Shown piece after piece: positions 8,412-15,899 of a stretch of DNA of 25,269 bases. Each line of letters opens with the position of its first letter. Within the stretch, counting starts at the first letter, position 1. A program made the translations under genes and the position numbers. The notes beneath the pieces are model-generated. The model worked only from the letters and a program-made list of their open reading frames with translations, did not search any database and was not told the origin of the DNA. The DNA is from Acetobacteraceae bacterium (GTDB taxonomy: Bacteria; Pseudomonadota; Alphaproteobacteria; Zavarziniales; Zavarziniaceae), in contig CANCOY010000056.1 in the NCBI GenBank assembly GCA_947379865.1, forward strand, positions 1-25,269. The letters are read 5' to 3'.

Positions 8412-9407
8412 TCAGAGGGGCAGGGGCTCGATCCCCAGACGGGCAAACAGGGCCATGTCCTGGTCGGCTTCCGGGTTCTTGGTCACCAGCAGCTTGGCGC
8501 CGGTGAAGATCGAGTTGGCGCCGGCGAGGAAGCACAGGGCCTGGGTCTCGTCGCTCATGGTCTCGCGACCGGCGGACAGGCGCACGAAGCTCTCGGGCAT
8601 GGTGATACGGGCCACCGCCAGGGTGCGCACAAACTCGATGGGGTCGAGCTGTTCGGCGCCACCCAGCGGCGTGCCTTCCACCTTGACCAGCATGTTGATG
8701 GGCACGCTCTCCGGGTGCTTGGGCAGGGTGGCCAGGGCATGCAGCATGCCCACGCGGTCGGACCGCTGCTCACCCATGCCGACAATGCCGCCACAGCAGA
8801 CATTGATGCCCGCCTCACGCACATGGCCCAGCGTATCCAGCCGGTCCTGATAGGTCCGGGTGGTGATGATCTCGCCATAGAACTCGGGCGAGGTATCAAG
8901 ATTGTGGTTGTAGTAATCAAGGCCAGCCTCGGCCAGCTGATGCGCCTGCCCGTCGGTCAGCATGCCGAGGGTGACGCAGGTCTCCATCCCCATGTCCTTC
9001 ACGGCGGTGATCAACTCCGCCACCGCCTCGACATCCTTGTCCTTGGGGGAGCGCCACGCGGCGCCCATGCAATAGCGGGTGGCGCCGGCGTCGCGGGCCG
9101 CGCGGGCCTCGCGCAGGACGGTTTCCTTGTCGAGCAGCTTGGTCGCCTTCACGCCGGTCTCGTGCGAGGCCGACTGCGGGCAATAGGCGCAATCCTCGGG
9201 ACAGCCACCGGTCTTGATCGACAGCAGGGTCGAGACCTGCACCTGGTTCGCATCGAAATTGCGCCGGTGCACGGTCTGGGCGGCAAAGATCAGGTCTGCA
9301 AAGGGCAGATTGAACAGGGCCGCAATTTCCTCACGCGTCCAGTCATGACGCGGCCCGCCATGGAGCGGCAGGGCAGCAGTGGGGGAGGGAACCGTCTGGA
9401 GATTCAT
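8412..9407 (-). CDS. bioB: Biotin synthase
   Basis: This 331-residue radical-SAM enzyme inserts sulfur into dethiobiotin to make biotin, the last step of the pathway. The radical-SAM cysteines are C69, C73 and C76 in GGCPEDCAYCPQS. Other BioB hallmarks are YNHNLDTSPEFY, a CCGGIVGMGE segment and the C-terminal FLAGANSIFTGAKLL. Length is normal for the family. No Shine-Dalgarno sequence is obvious before the ATG at 9407. It is divergent from bioD, 139 bp away, with a perfect palindrome between them, and upstream of a small exported protein. Other biotin genes (bioF, bioA, bioC) are not present in the window. Confidence 0.96.
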   Translation of the reverse strand: MNLQTVPSPTAALPLHGGPRHDWTREEIAALFNLPFADLIFAAQTVHRRNFDANQVQVSTLLSIKTGGCPEDCAYCPQSASHETGVKATKLLDKETVLREARAARDAGATRYCMGAAWRSPKDKDVEAVAELITAVKDMGMETCVTLGMLTDGQAHQLAEAGLDYYNHNLDTSPEFYGEIITTRTYQDRLDTLGHVREAGINVCCGGIVGMGEQRSDRVGMLHALATLPKHPESVPINMLVKVEGTPLGGAEQLDPIEFVRTLAVARITMPESFVRLSAGRETMSDETQALCFLAGANSIFTGAKLLVTKNPEADQDMALFARLGIEPLPL

Positions 9408-9478
9408 CGCAAGGGCCGCTATCGATGGGGGCTGAGAGCCGCAGAATCACGATGTCGCCGCCCGAACGCAAGTGCCGT

Positions 9479-9518
9479 GGCGAAACCTTTCGCCTATTCC
9501 CATATAGGTGGCCCATAT
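9479..9518. promoter_or_regulatory. bioB-bioD divergent regulatory region
   Basis: The 139-bp gap holds a perfect palindrome GGCGAAACCTTTCGCC (9479-9494, 7-bp arms, 2-base centre). Next to it is CCTAT-N6-ATAGG (9493-9508). CCCATAT occurs twice 13 bases apart (9499-9505 and 9512-9518). I see no copy of the BioR box TTATCTATAA used by many alphaproteobacteria. The placement between two divergent biotin genes makes this a good operator candidate; the regulator is not known. Confidence 0.5.
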
Positions 9519-9546
9519 CCGGGGACCAAAAAGGCAGGAGAGGCCC

Positions 9547-10245
9547 ATGGCACGCTATTTCATCACGTCGTCCGGGACCGAGGTGGGCAAGACCCTGGTC
9601 TCGGCTGCCCTTTGCCATCAGGCCCGCCAGCGCGGCCTTTCGGTTGCCGCCCTAAAACCAGTGATGAGCGGGTTCGATCCCGCTGACCCGGCCACGAGTG
9701 ACGCCGGTGTTCTGCTTGAAAGCCTCGGGCAGCAGCTGACCGGTGGCGCCGGCGATGCCGCGGCGCTGGACAGGATTTCGCCCTGGCGTTTTGCCGCGCC
9801 GATTTCGCCCGACATGGCGGCAGCGCGGGAAGGCAAGGCGATCCCCTTTGACGATCTGGTCGCCTTCAGCCGCGCGGCCATGGCAGGGCCGGCAGATCTT
9901 GGCCTTGTGGAAGGGGCGGGCGGTGTCATGGCGCCCCTGGGGCCACAGCACCTGATGATCGATTGGCTGGCGGCCACCGGGCTTGCCCCTGTCCTCGTGG
10001 TGGGAAGCTATCTGGGGACCATCAGCCACACCCTGACGGCGCTTGCGGCCCTCACAGCCCGTGGCATCGCGCCGGCGGCAGTGGTGATTTCGGAATCGCT
10101 GAGCAGTCCGGTCCCCCCTGGCGAGACAGCGGCGGCCCTGGCGCGTTTTTCCAGCGGTGTGCCGATCCTTCTGGTGCCGCGTATTGCCGGGCAGCAGCCA
10201 TGGCAGCGCGCGGCCGACCTCTCGTCCTTGCTGGAGGGGTGCTGA
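9547..10245 (+). CDS. bioD: Dethiobiotin synthetase
   Basis: This 232-residue ATP-dependent carboxylase closes the ureido ring of dethiobiotin from 7,8-diaminopelargonate and CO2. The N-terminal P-loop is TSSGTEVGKT (residues about 6-15), followed by the conserved LKPVMSGF lysine region and EGAGGVMAPLG, the typical BioD motif. The start at 9547 is supported by AGGAG at 9537-9541 and by the family N-terminus; an in-frame ATG 39 bases upstream would only add a hydrophilic tail. It is divergent from bioB, supplying bioB's substrate, and convergent with bpt, whose stop lies 13 bases away. Confidence 0.93.
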   Translation: MARYFITSSGTEVGKTLVSAALCHQARQRGLSVAALKPVMSGFDPADPATSDAGVLLESLGQQLTGGAGDAAALDRISPWRFAAPISPDMAAAREGKAIPFDDLVAFSRAAMAGPADLGLVEGAGGVMAPLGPQHLMIDWLAATGLAPVLVVGSYLGTISHTLTALAALTARGIAPAAVVISESLSSPVPPGETAAALARFSSGVPILLVPRIAGQQPWQRAADLSSLLEGC

Positions 10246-10257
10246 CCCCGGCTGGCT

Positions 10258-11001
10258 TCAGGCGGGCGTGTCGAGCCGTGTCGGATCAATGACCTGCCAG
10301 CCCTCGGGTCCAAGGCCTTCCAGGGGGCGGAAGCGCCCCTTGTAGACCATTTTCCGGCAGCCCTCGATCCAGTAACCCAGATAGACGAACTCAAGCCCCA
10401 GTGACCGGGCCAGGTCGATCTGGGACAGAACCATGTGGCTGCCCAGGCTGCGTTCAGGCAGGTCGGGATCGAAAAAACTGTACACAAGGCTAAGGCCGTC
10501 GGTGAGAACGTCGGTCAGGCAGGCGCCCACAAGATCGCCTGCCTGATTGCGGAACTCGACCACATGGGTTTCAACCGGGCTGTCCTCCACCATGACCGCA
10601 TAATCGAAGGCATCCATGTCGGTCATGCCGCCGCCTGCGTGGCGCGCGCCCAGATAGCGTTTCAGCAGCGCATATTGCTCTTCCGTGGCCATGGCAGAGA
10701 CGATTTCGGCCACCAGATCGTCATTGCGGCGGCTGATGCGCCGCATCCAGCGCGACGGCGCTACCCGCGCGACGGGAATACGAACCGAGACGCAGGCCTG
10801 GCAATGCTCGCAGGCGGGCTTATAGGCAATGCCCTGGCTGCGGCGAAAGCCGGCGTGGGTCAGGGCATCATTGAGGCTGCGGGGATTGTCGCCCGCAAGG
10901 CGCGTGAACACCTTCCGCTCCATCCGCCCTGGCAGATAGGGGCAGGGGGCCGGAACAGTCACAAAGAAGTAGGGAAAACGGACGTTAGACTGCTCCGTCA
11001 C
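10258..11001 (-). CDS. bpt: Aspartate/glutamate leucyltransferase (N-end rule)
   Basis: This 247-residue protein transfers leucine from Leu-tRNA to N-terminal Asp or Glu, marking proteins for ClpS/ClpAP degradation. Hallmarks of the Bpt/arginyltransferase family are PCPYLPGRMERKVFTRL (19-35), the cysteine cluster PACEHCQACVSVRIP (62-76; C64, C67, C70), SFFDPDLPERSLGSHMV and YLGYWIEGCRKMVYKGRFRP (split by position, near residues 175-190 and 207-226). The start is GTG at 11001, supported by AGAGGAA at 11012-11018 ten bases upstream; no better ATG is in frame. It is downstream of motB but has its own promoter candidate in the gap. Confidence 0.93.
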   Translation of the reverse strand: MTEQSNVRFPYFFVTVPAPCPYLPGRMERKVFTRLAGDNPRSLNDALTHAGFRRSQGIAYKPACEHCQACVSVRIPVARVAPSRWMRRISRRNDDLVAEIVSAMATEEQYALLKRYLGARHAGGGMTDMDAFDYAVMVEDSPVETHVVEFRNQAGDLVGACLTDVLTDGLSLVYSFFDPDLPERSLGSHMVLSQIDLARSLGLEFVYLGYWIEGCRKMVYKGRFRPLEGLGPEGWQVIDPTRLDTPA

Positions 11002-11038
11002 GGCTGGCCGATTCCTCTGGGTTTGTGCGCGATGCCCG

Positions 11039-11068
11039 ATTTCACGCTGCCGCCAGAGAAATTGTCAA
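11039..11068 (-). promoter_or_regulatory. Candidate promoter for bpt
   Basis: On the minus strand a perfect TTGACA (11068-11063) is followed after 18 bases by TGAAAT (11044-11039), a four-of-six -10 match. Transcription would begin near 11032, about 30 bases before the GTG start of bpt, leaving room for its AGAGGAA site. The -35 is perfect but the -10 is weak. Confidence 0.4.
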
Positions 11069-11092
11069 TGTGGATCGACGGCGAGACCGGCT

Positions 11093-12169
11093 TTACGGCG
11101 CAACGGCTGTGGGCGACGGCACGGGTTGTCGCAGCAGCAGGATCGAAATCCGCCGGTTGGCCGCATTCTTGGGATCCTCAGGCAGCAAGGGCTCGGTCCC
11201 GGCCTTGCCGGAAACTTCGCTAAAGCGCGCCTCGGGAATTCCCGATCCCACCAGACCGCGCCGGGTCGCGTTCGCGCGGTCGGCAGACAGTTCCCAGTTG
11301 CCATAGGCTGTAAGGGTCGCATAGGGCGTGGCGTCGGTGTGGCCCGTCACCACAATCTGGTTTGGCAGCTTGCCCACGGCACTGGCAACCGTGCCCAGCA
11401 GCTTGCGCGTCTGGGGAAGCAGATTGGCACTGCCCAGCGCAAACATGGGCTGGCGCAGCTCATCCACAAGCTGCACGCGCATGCCCTCGGGAATGACTTC
11501 AATGATCACCCGGTCCGCCAGTGAGGCCAGTTCGGGCTGGGACCGGATTGCGTCCCGCAATTCCATGGCGGTGGCGTTGAGGTTCTTGCGATCGGCTTCG
11601 GCGGCCTTGGCTGCAGCAACTTCCGCTTCCGTGCGCGTTTCCTGAACCTGACGCTCGCTCTGCCCGGTGGCGCCGGTCAGCTGACGCAGCAAGGAGAGGG
11701 CGTTTTCATCGCCGGGCGCCGGTGCGGCAATGGCTGAACTGTTTTCACCAGAGGCTGCGTGCCCACTTGGCTGGGGGGTCTGCGGGCCGGTGCTTGTCGT
11801 CTCGGCTGGCTCTGTTGCGTCTGCTGTGTCCGTTGTGCCGGGTGGGGTTGGTGCAGTGGCCGAGGGGATCACGGCGGGCTCACTCCCGCTATCGGACGAG
11901 CCCTTCTGGGTGATTGTCTCGCCGCCAAAGACGTTGCGTGCGCCACCCTGATAGGCAGAAACGCCGGCCGTATCAAAATAGTCGGCGATGCCCTGACGCT
12001 GCTCCGTGGTGACGGTGTTAAGCAGCCAGAGCAGCAGGAAAAAGGCCATCATCGCCGTCACGAAGTCGGCATAGGCCACTTTCCAGGCGCCACCATGATG
12101 CGCCGCAGCGACCTTCTTGCGCCGGCGGATAATGATAATGGGGCGGTTGTTTCCGTCGCGGCTGCTCAT
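11093..12169 (-). CDS. motB: Flagellar motor stator protein MotB
   Basis: This 358-residue protein anchors the stator to peptidoglycan and, with MotA, conducts ions that drive flagellar rotation. The single transmembrane helix (about 32-51, VAYADFVTAMMAFFLLLWLL) contains D35, equivalent to the essential Asp32 of E. coli MotB. Residues about 85-160 are a low-complexity Ser/Thr/Pro/Ala/Glu-rich linker. Residues about 210-345 form the OmpA-like peptidoglycan-binding domain, with TGHTDATPY and NWELSADRAN and the final NRRISILLL. The ATG at 12169 gives the usual short cytoplasmic tail (IIIIRRRKK); a longer frame upstream overlaps motA. motA lies ten bases upstream. Asp plus the high similarity to proton-driven MotB suggests proton coupling, but this is inferred. 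Confidence 0.95.
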   Translation of the reverse strand: MSSRDGNNRPIIIIRRRKKVAAAHHGGAWKVAYADFVTAMMAFFLLLWLLNTVTTEQRQGIADYFDTAGVSAYQGGARNVFGGETITQKGSSDSGSEPAVIPSATAPTPPGTTDTADATEPAETTSTGPQTPQPSGHAASGENSSAIAAPAPGDENALSLLRQLTGATGQSERQVQETRTEAEVAAAKAAEADRKNLNATAMELRDAIRSQPELASLADRVIIEVIPEGMRVQLVDELRQPMFALGSANLLPQTRKLLGTVASAVGKLPNQIVVTGHTDATPYATLTAYGNWELSADRANATRRGLVGSGIPEARFSEVSGKAGTEPLLPEDPKNAANRRISILLLRQPVPSPTAVAP

Positions 12170-12179
12170 CCCCGCGCAC

Positions 12180-13043
12180 TCAGTTCTGGACCAGACGACC
12201 GACCGCCTGCTCAACCTCATAGAAGGTCGGGCGGACATCGCTCATCAGGGCTTTGCGGGCAAACTCGATCGAGACCGAAGGGGGGTAGCCCTGGACGTGG
12301 GCGAGCAGGCCGGCCTTCATGCAGTGAAGATAGCGTCCCTCAGCCTCGTGGGTTGCCTTGATGGCAGCGCCGAGAGGGGCAACGAAGCCATAGGACATCC
12401 ACACGCCAAAGAAAGTACCCACCAGCGCGCCACCGATCATGTGACCCAGAACCTCGGGAGGTTCCGTGATGGACCCCATGGTCTTGATGACGCCCAGCAC
12501 GGCGGCAACGATGCCGAGGGCGGGCAGGCCATCGGCCACGGCCTGGATTGCGTGATGCAGGCGCCCACTTTCTGTTTCATGCGTTTCGAGTTCGGCATCC
12601 ATCAGTTGCTCGAGTTCGATTGAATTGTCGGTGCCAAGGGTGATGAGGCGCAGATAGTCGCACAGGAACGTCATGCTGTGTTCGTCGGAGGAGACACTCG
12701 GGAACTGTTTGAAAAGGGCGCTTTCTTCGGGATGCTCCACATGCTGTTCAAGTTGCAGAAGCCCCTTGGTGCGCGCCAGCCGGAAAATCGTATAGAGCAG
12801 ACTTAACAGCTCCAGATACGAATCCTTGCTGTACTTTGGCCCGCGAAAGGCCATCTTGAAGCCATGCGATGTTTGCTTGAGCACAGGCATCGGGTTTGAA
12901 ATCACATAGGCCCCGATAGCGGCGCCAAGGATGATGACAAACTCGAACGGTTCAGAAACAAGCACACCAAGGTGCCCGTTTCCGGCGGCGTAGCCGCCCA
13001 GAACACAGACCATGACAGTGAGGGCGCCGACGATCAAAAGCAT
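12180..13043 (-). CDS. motA: Flagellar motor stator protein MotA
   Basis: This 287-residue inner-membrane protein forms the ion-conducting stator with MotB. It shows four hydrophobic helices: near residues 1-20 (MLLIVGALTVMVCVLGGY), 33-50 (FEFVIILGAAIGAYVIS), 172-190 (LPALGIVAAVLGVIKTMGSI) and 203-222 (MIGGALVGTFFGVWMSYGFV). The large cytoplasmic loop between helices 2 and 3 carries charged residues that contact the rotor protein FliG. The PALGIVAAVLGVI segment with its conserved proline and the AFRGPKYSKDSYLELLSLLY motif are family hallmarks. Ten bases separate it from motB. No strong ribosome site precedes the ATG. A sigma28-like promoter candidate lies about 40-65 bases upstream. Confidence 0.96.
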   Translation of the reverse strand: MLLIVGALTVMVCVLGGYAAGNGHLGVLVSEPFEFVIILGAAIGAYVISNPMPVLKQTSHGFKMAFRGPKYSKDSYLELLSLLYTIFRLARTKGLLQLEQHVEHPEESALFKQFPSVSSDEHSMTFLCDYLRLITLGTDNSIELEQLMDAELETHETESGRLHHAIQAVADGLPALGIVAAVLGVIKTMGSITEPPEVLGHMIGGALVGTFFGVWMSYGFVAPLGAAIKATHEAEGRYLHCMKAGLLAHVQGYPPSVSIEFARKALMSDVRPTFYEVEQAVGRLVQN

Positions 13044-13080
13044 GCTTGGGGTATTCCGTGCCGAAGTTGCTGTGCGACTA

Positions 13081-13108
13081 TGACCGGCAAGGGTTAACGA
13101 CGGGTTTA
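13081..13108 (-). promoter_or_regulatory. Sigma28-like promoter candidate for motA
   Basis: On the minus strand TAAA (13108-13105) is followed after 16 bases by GCCGGTCA (13088-13081). The flagellar sigma28 consensus is TAAA-N15-GCCGATAA; the -10 matches at six of eight and the spacer is one base long. Predicted transcription begins about 30 bases before motA. The site is overlapped by GGGTTAA-N8-TTAACCC (13091-13112). Confidence 0.42.
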
Positions 13109-13132
13109 ACCCGCGCCTCTTGAGTGCAAGAG
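13091..13132. repeat. Two adjacent inverted repeats in the motA upstream gap
   Basis: GGGTTAA (13091-13097) pairs with TTAACCC (13106-13112), a 7-bp arm repeat with 8 bases between. CTCTTG (13117-13122) pairs with CAAGAG (13127-13132) across AGTG. They lie in the 182-bp gap between divergent motA and the flavin reductase gene; the rest of the gap shows nothing else I recognise. Operator or hairpin roles are both possible. Confidence 0.4.
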
Positions 13133-13225
13133 TTACGCGGCGTCTGCCGTGCGGCCATTGCGCCCGGATGACCCGTTTGCTTTGATCCCCCTTTATGGAT
13201 CAGCCGAACATCGGAACCCCCAAAC

Positions 13226-13723
13226 ATGTCGTTCGATTCCCGTGCCTTCCGCACCACGCTTGGCACTTTCGCTACGGGCGTCACCGTGATCACCACCCGC
13301 CCCCCGGAGGGCGAGGCCCTGGGCATCACCGTGAATTCGTTCGCGTCCGTCAGCCTTGATCCGCCGCTCGTGCTTTTCAGCCTCGACCGGGCGTCACACA
13401 GTTTTGGCGCCTTTGCCGCAGCCAGCCACTATGTGGTGAACGTGCTGGCCGACGATCAGCAGGATCTTTCCCGCCGGTTTGCCAAGACCGGCCAGCATGG
13501 CGTCGAGGGTGTTGAGGCCGAGATCGGGGTTGGCGGTTGCCCACGCCTTACCGGCGCACTCGCCCAACTGGAATGCGCCATCGAGGCCCGCCATGATGGC
13601 GGTGACCACGTGATTTATGTGGGCCGGGTGCTGGGCTTCCACATGCGCGATGATGGCCAGCCGCTGCTCTACTTCCGCAGCCGCTATGCCGATGTGGCGC
13701 CCGTCGTCCCGACGGTTTCCTGA
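13226..13723 (+). CDS. Flavin reductase family protein
   Basis: This 165-residue FMN/FAD-binding domain protein of the HpaC/flavin-reductase-like family uses NAD(P)H to supply reduced flavin, usually to a partner monooxygenase. Family marks are the N-terminal FRTTLGTFATGVTVITT, the GITVNSFASVSLDPPLVLFSL stretch (residues about 33-53), HYVVNVLADDQQDLSRRFA and the C-terminal GRVLGF...PLLYFRSRY. Length is normal. No monooxygenase gene is nearby, so the partner is unknown. The stop codon sits inside a 24-bp tandem duplication, so the C-terminus may have been set by that event. A dehydrogenase gene follows after 41 bases on the same strand. No clear Shine-Dalgarno precedes the ATG. Confidence 0.88.
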   Translation: MSFDSRAFRTTLGTFATGVTVITTRPPEGEALGITVNSFASVSLDPPLVLFSLDRASHSFGAFAAASHYVVNVLADDQQDLSRRFAKTGQHGVEGVEAEIGVGGCPRLTGALAQLECAIEARHDGGDHVIYVGRVLGFHMRDDGQPLLYFRSRYADVAPVVPTVS

Positions 13724-13751
13724 TAAATCGTCCCGACGGTTGCCTGATAAA
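13704..13751 (+). repeat. 24-bp tandem duplication across a stop codon
   Basis: Two directly adjacent 24-base copies (13704-13727 and 13728-13751) differ at a single base (TTTCC versus TTGCC). Each contains TCGTCCCGACGGTT and ends CCTGATAAA, so each carries the tandem stops TGA TAA in the frame of the flavin reductase. The first copy ends the protein (VVPTVS); the second would have ended it as VPTVA. Confidence 0.92.
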
Positions 13752-13764
13752 CGGAGAGGCCAGC

Positions 13765-14640
13765 ATGGCAGAGAACGTCGCCTTCATCGGCCTTGGCAAC
13801 ATGGGCTGGCCCATGGCCGGCCATCTGGCCAAGGCCGGCCACCACGTTGCCGTCTATAACCGCAGTGCCGACAAGGCAGCGCGCTGGGCTGCCGAGCATG
13901 GTGGCCGGGCGGCGGCAAGCGCGGCCGAAGCGGCCCAGGGTGCGGCCTTTGTCTTTGCCTGCGTCGGCAATGATGACGACCTTGAGGGTGTGACAGTTGG
14001 CCCCGCTGGCGCCTTCAGCACAATGGCGCGTGGGGCGGTCTTTGTGGACCACACCACGGCATCGGCGGGGATTGCACGCCGTCTTGCCGCCGTTGCAGCC
14101 GAGCATGGCCTCGCCTTTCTGGATGCGCCTGTTTCTGGTGGCCAGGCGGGCGCCCAGAACGGCGCGCTGACAGTAATGGTGGGTGGCGAGGCCGAGGCTT
14201 TCGCCCGGGCAGAGCCGTTGATTCGCCACTTTTCCCGCGAAGTGCGCCTGCTCGGCCCCTCGGGCGCCGGCCAGCTGACCAAGATGGTTAACCAGATCTG
14301 CATCGCTGGCCTGGTCGAGGCACTGGCCGAAGGTCTGCGCTTTGCCGAGGTCGCGGGTCTTGATGGCAAGGCCGTGGTCGAGGTCATCTCCAAGGGTGCC
14401 GCCCAGTCGTGGCAGATGGAGAATCGCGCCGGCACCATGATCGACGGCAAGTTCGATTTCGGCTTTGCCGTGGACTGGATGCGCAAGGATCTGGGGATTG
14501 TCGCCGACGAGGCCCGCCGGCTTGGCGTGTCCCTGCCGGTCACCGCCCTGGTCGATCAACTCTATGCTGAAGTACAGGCCATGGGCGGGCGCCGCTGGGA
14601 TACCTCCAGCCTGATCGCCCGCCTGCGCCGGAAGCCCTGA
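13765..14640 (+). CDS. NAD(P)-dependent 3-hydroxyisobutyrate dehydrogenase family oxidoreductase
   Basis: This 291-residue beta-hydroxyacid dehydrogenase has the Rossmann motif FIGLGNMGWPMAGHLAKAG (7-25, GLGNMG at 9-14). The substrate motif DAPVSGGQAGA is at 120-130, and the catalytic lysine is K173 in GAGQLTKMVNQ. A C-terminal helical domain contains DWMRKDLG. The family includes 3-hydroxyisobutyrate dehydrogenase (valine breakdown), tartronate-semialdehyde reductase and broader beta-hydroxyacid reductases; substrate cannot be fixed here. GGAGAGG (13753-13759) precedes the ATG. The gene follows the flavin reductase by 41 bases and converges on the CoA-transferase, 12 bases away. The combination suggests organic acid metabolism, but no full pathway is visible. 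Confidence 0.9.
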   Translation: MAENVAFIGLGNMGWPMAGHLAKAGHHVAVYNRSADKAARWAAEHGGRAAASAAEAAQGAAFVFACVGNDDDLEGVTVGPAGAFSTMARGAVFVDHTTASAGIARRLAAVAAEHGLAFLDAPVSGGQAGAQNGALTVMVGGEAEAFARAEPLIRHFSREVRLLGPSGAGQLTKMVNQICIAGLVEALAEGLRFAEVAGLDGKAVVEVISKGAAQSWQMENRAGTMIDGKFDFGFAVDWMRKDLGIVADEARRLGVSLPVTALVDQLYAEVQAMGGRRWDTSSLIARLRRKP

Positions 14641-14652
14641 TACCCCGTGCCC

Positions 14653-15834
14653 TCAGGCGCCTGAAACCTTAAGTCCCAGTTCGGCCATCAACCGCGCCCG
14701 TCCCTCGTCGAGGGGCGGGACGCTGCCGCGCGTCGTCGGGTCGGCAAAGGCCGAAAGCTTGATCGGATTGCCAGCCATCTCCAGCCGCCCCAGTGTCGGG
14801 TCGTCGATGGAGACCACCATGTTGCGGGCGCGGACATGGGGGTCGGCCAACACCTGGGCCACATTGTTGATCGGGCCGCAGGGCAGGCGGGCCGCTTCCA
14901 GCCGGACCAGCCAGTTCGCGGTGGTATCAGCCACCAGGCTCGCCTCCATTTCCACCTGCATGGCGTCCACATTGGCCACCCGGTCGGTCAGGGTACGAAA
15001 GCGGGGATCATCAATCAGTTCGGGCCGGCCCAGCACATTGGCGAGAGCCGCCCAATGCTCTTCCCCGGCCGCAGCGATGACCACATGGCCATCCTTTGTG
15101 GCAAAGGCGGCAAAGGGTGCGATGGAGGGATGTCGCGCCCCGATGGGGCCTGGCACCTGGCCCGTGGCGGCATAGCGCGCGATGGCATTTTCCAGAATGG
15201 CCACCTGGCCGTCGAGCATGGCCACATCAATCTGCATGGCTTCGCCCGTCTGGGCGCGGTGATAGAGGGCTGCATTGATGCCGATAGCGGTGAACAGGCC
15301 GGCGGTGATGTCGCCGACGGATGAGCCGACCCGGGTTGGCGGGGCGCCGGGGTGGCCGGTGATGCTCATCAGGCCACCCATGGCCTGAACCACCATGTCA
15401 TAGGCCGGACGCCGTGAATAAGGGCCGGTCTGGCCAAACCCCGAAGCGGCAGCATAGATCAGCCGGGGGAAACGGCCGTGCAGGCTCTCCCACCCATAGC
15501 CAAGCTTTTCCATCACACCGGGCCGGAAATTCTCCACCAGGATGTCTGCTTCGGCCAGCAGGGCTTCGAACAGGCTGCGGTCTGCACTTTCCCTGAGGTC
15601 GAGGGACAGGCTTTCCTTGCCCCGGTTCAGGCTGGCGAAATAGGCAGAACTGCCATTGATGAAGGGCCCCACGCCCCGGGCAATATCGCCATCCGGCGGC
15701 ATTTCCACCTTGATCACCCGGGCGCCAAGATCGGCCAGCACCATGGTGCAATAGGGGCCTGCAAGCACCCGCGTCAGATCAACGACAATGATTCCCTGGA
15801 GTGGACCGGCAACAGCAGAAGGTTCTAGGCTCAT
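14653..15834 (-). CDS. CaiB/BaiF family (type III) CoA-transferase
   Basis: This 393-residue enzyme moves CoA between carboxylic acids through an aspartyl-CoA thioester. The catalytic aspartate is D146 in RRPAYDMVVQAMGGLMSITG. Other family marks are VVDLTRVLAGPYCTMVLADLG near residues 17-37, VKVE-like IKVEMP, SLNRGKES, ENFRPGVMEKLG, SGFGQTGPY, and AMLDGQVAILENA. The start at ATG 15834 is favoured over one nine codons upstream because AGAGGAA (15841-15847) stands six bases before it. It is divergent from the decarboxylase gene with 65 bp between them and convergent with the dehydrogenase. Its stop lies in the 12-base palindrome TCAGGCGCCTGA (14653-14664). The CoA donor and acceptor are unknown. 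Confidence 0.92.
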   Translation of the reverse strand: MSLEPSAVAGPLQGIIVVDLTRVLAGPYCTMVLADLGARVIKVEMPPDGDIARGVGPFINGSSAYFASLNRGKESLSLDLRESADRSLFEALLAEADILVENFRPGVMEKLGYGWESLHGRFPRLIYAAASGFGQTGPYSRRPAYDMVVQAMGGLMSITGHPGAPPTRVGSSVGDITAGLFTAIGINAALYHRAQTGEAMQIDVAMLDGQVAILENAIARYAATGQVPGPIGARHPSIAPFAAFATKDGHVVIAAAGEEHWAALANVLGRPELIDDPRFRTLTDRVANVDAMQVEMEASLVADTTANWLVRLEAARLPCGPINNVAQVLADPHVRARNMVVSIDDPTLGRLEMAGNPIKLSAFADPTTRGSVPPLDEGRARLMAELGLKVSGA

Positions 15835-15899
15835 GCGATGTTCCTCTTCCGGGTGTTTCATCCGGCAGACAGTGCCGTTGCGTTCGGAGAACTCATGTC

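Noticed and set aside
8199..9686. Long open frame on the plus strand (495 codons) opposite bioB
   Set aside because: It lies wholly antisense to a well-supported bioB and continues into bioD; its His/Gly/Ala-rich composition is the expected product of reading GC-rich code backwards.
12117..12623. Plus-strand frame across the motA/motB junction
   Set aside because: Antisense to motAB, both of which are well supported.
14653..14664. TCAGGCGCCTGA palindrome as a terminator
   Set aside because: It has no loop and lies in coding sequence at the CoA-transferase stop; a hairpin would not form well.
15863..15877. CGGCA-N5-TGCCG as an operator between the CoA-transferase and decarboxylase
   Set aside because: Arms of five bases occur by chance often in GC-rich DNA; not enough to list as a feature.
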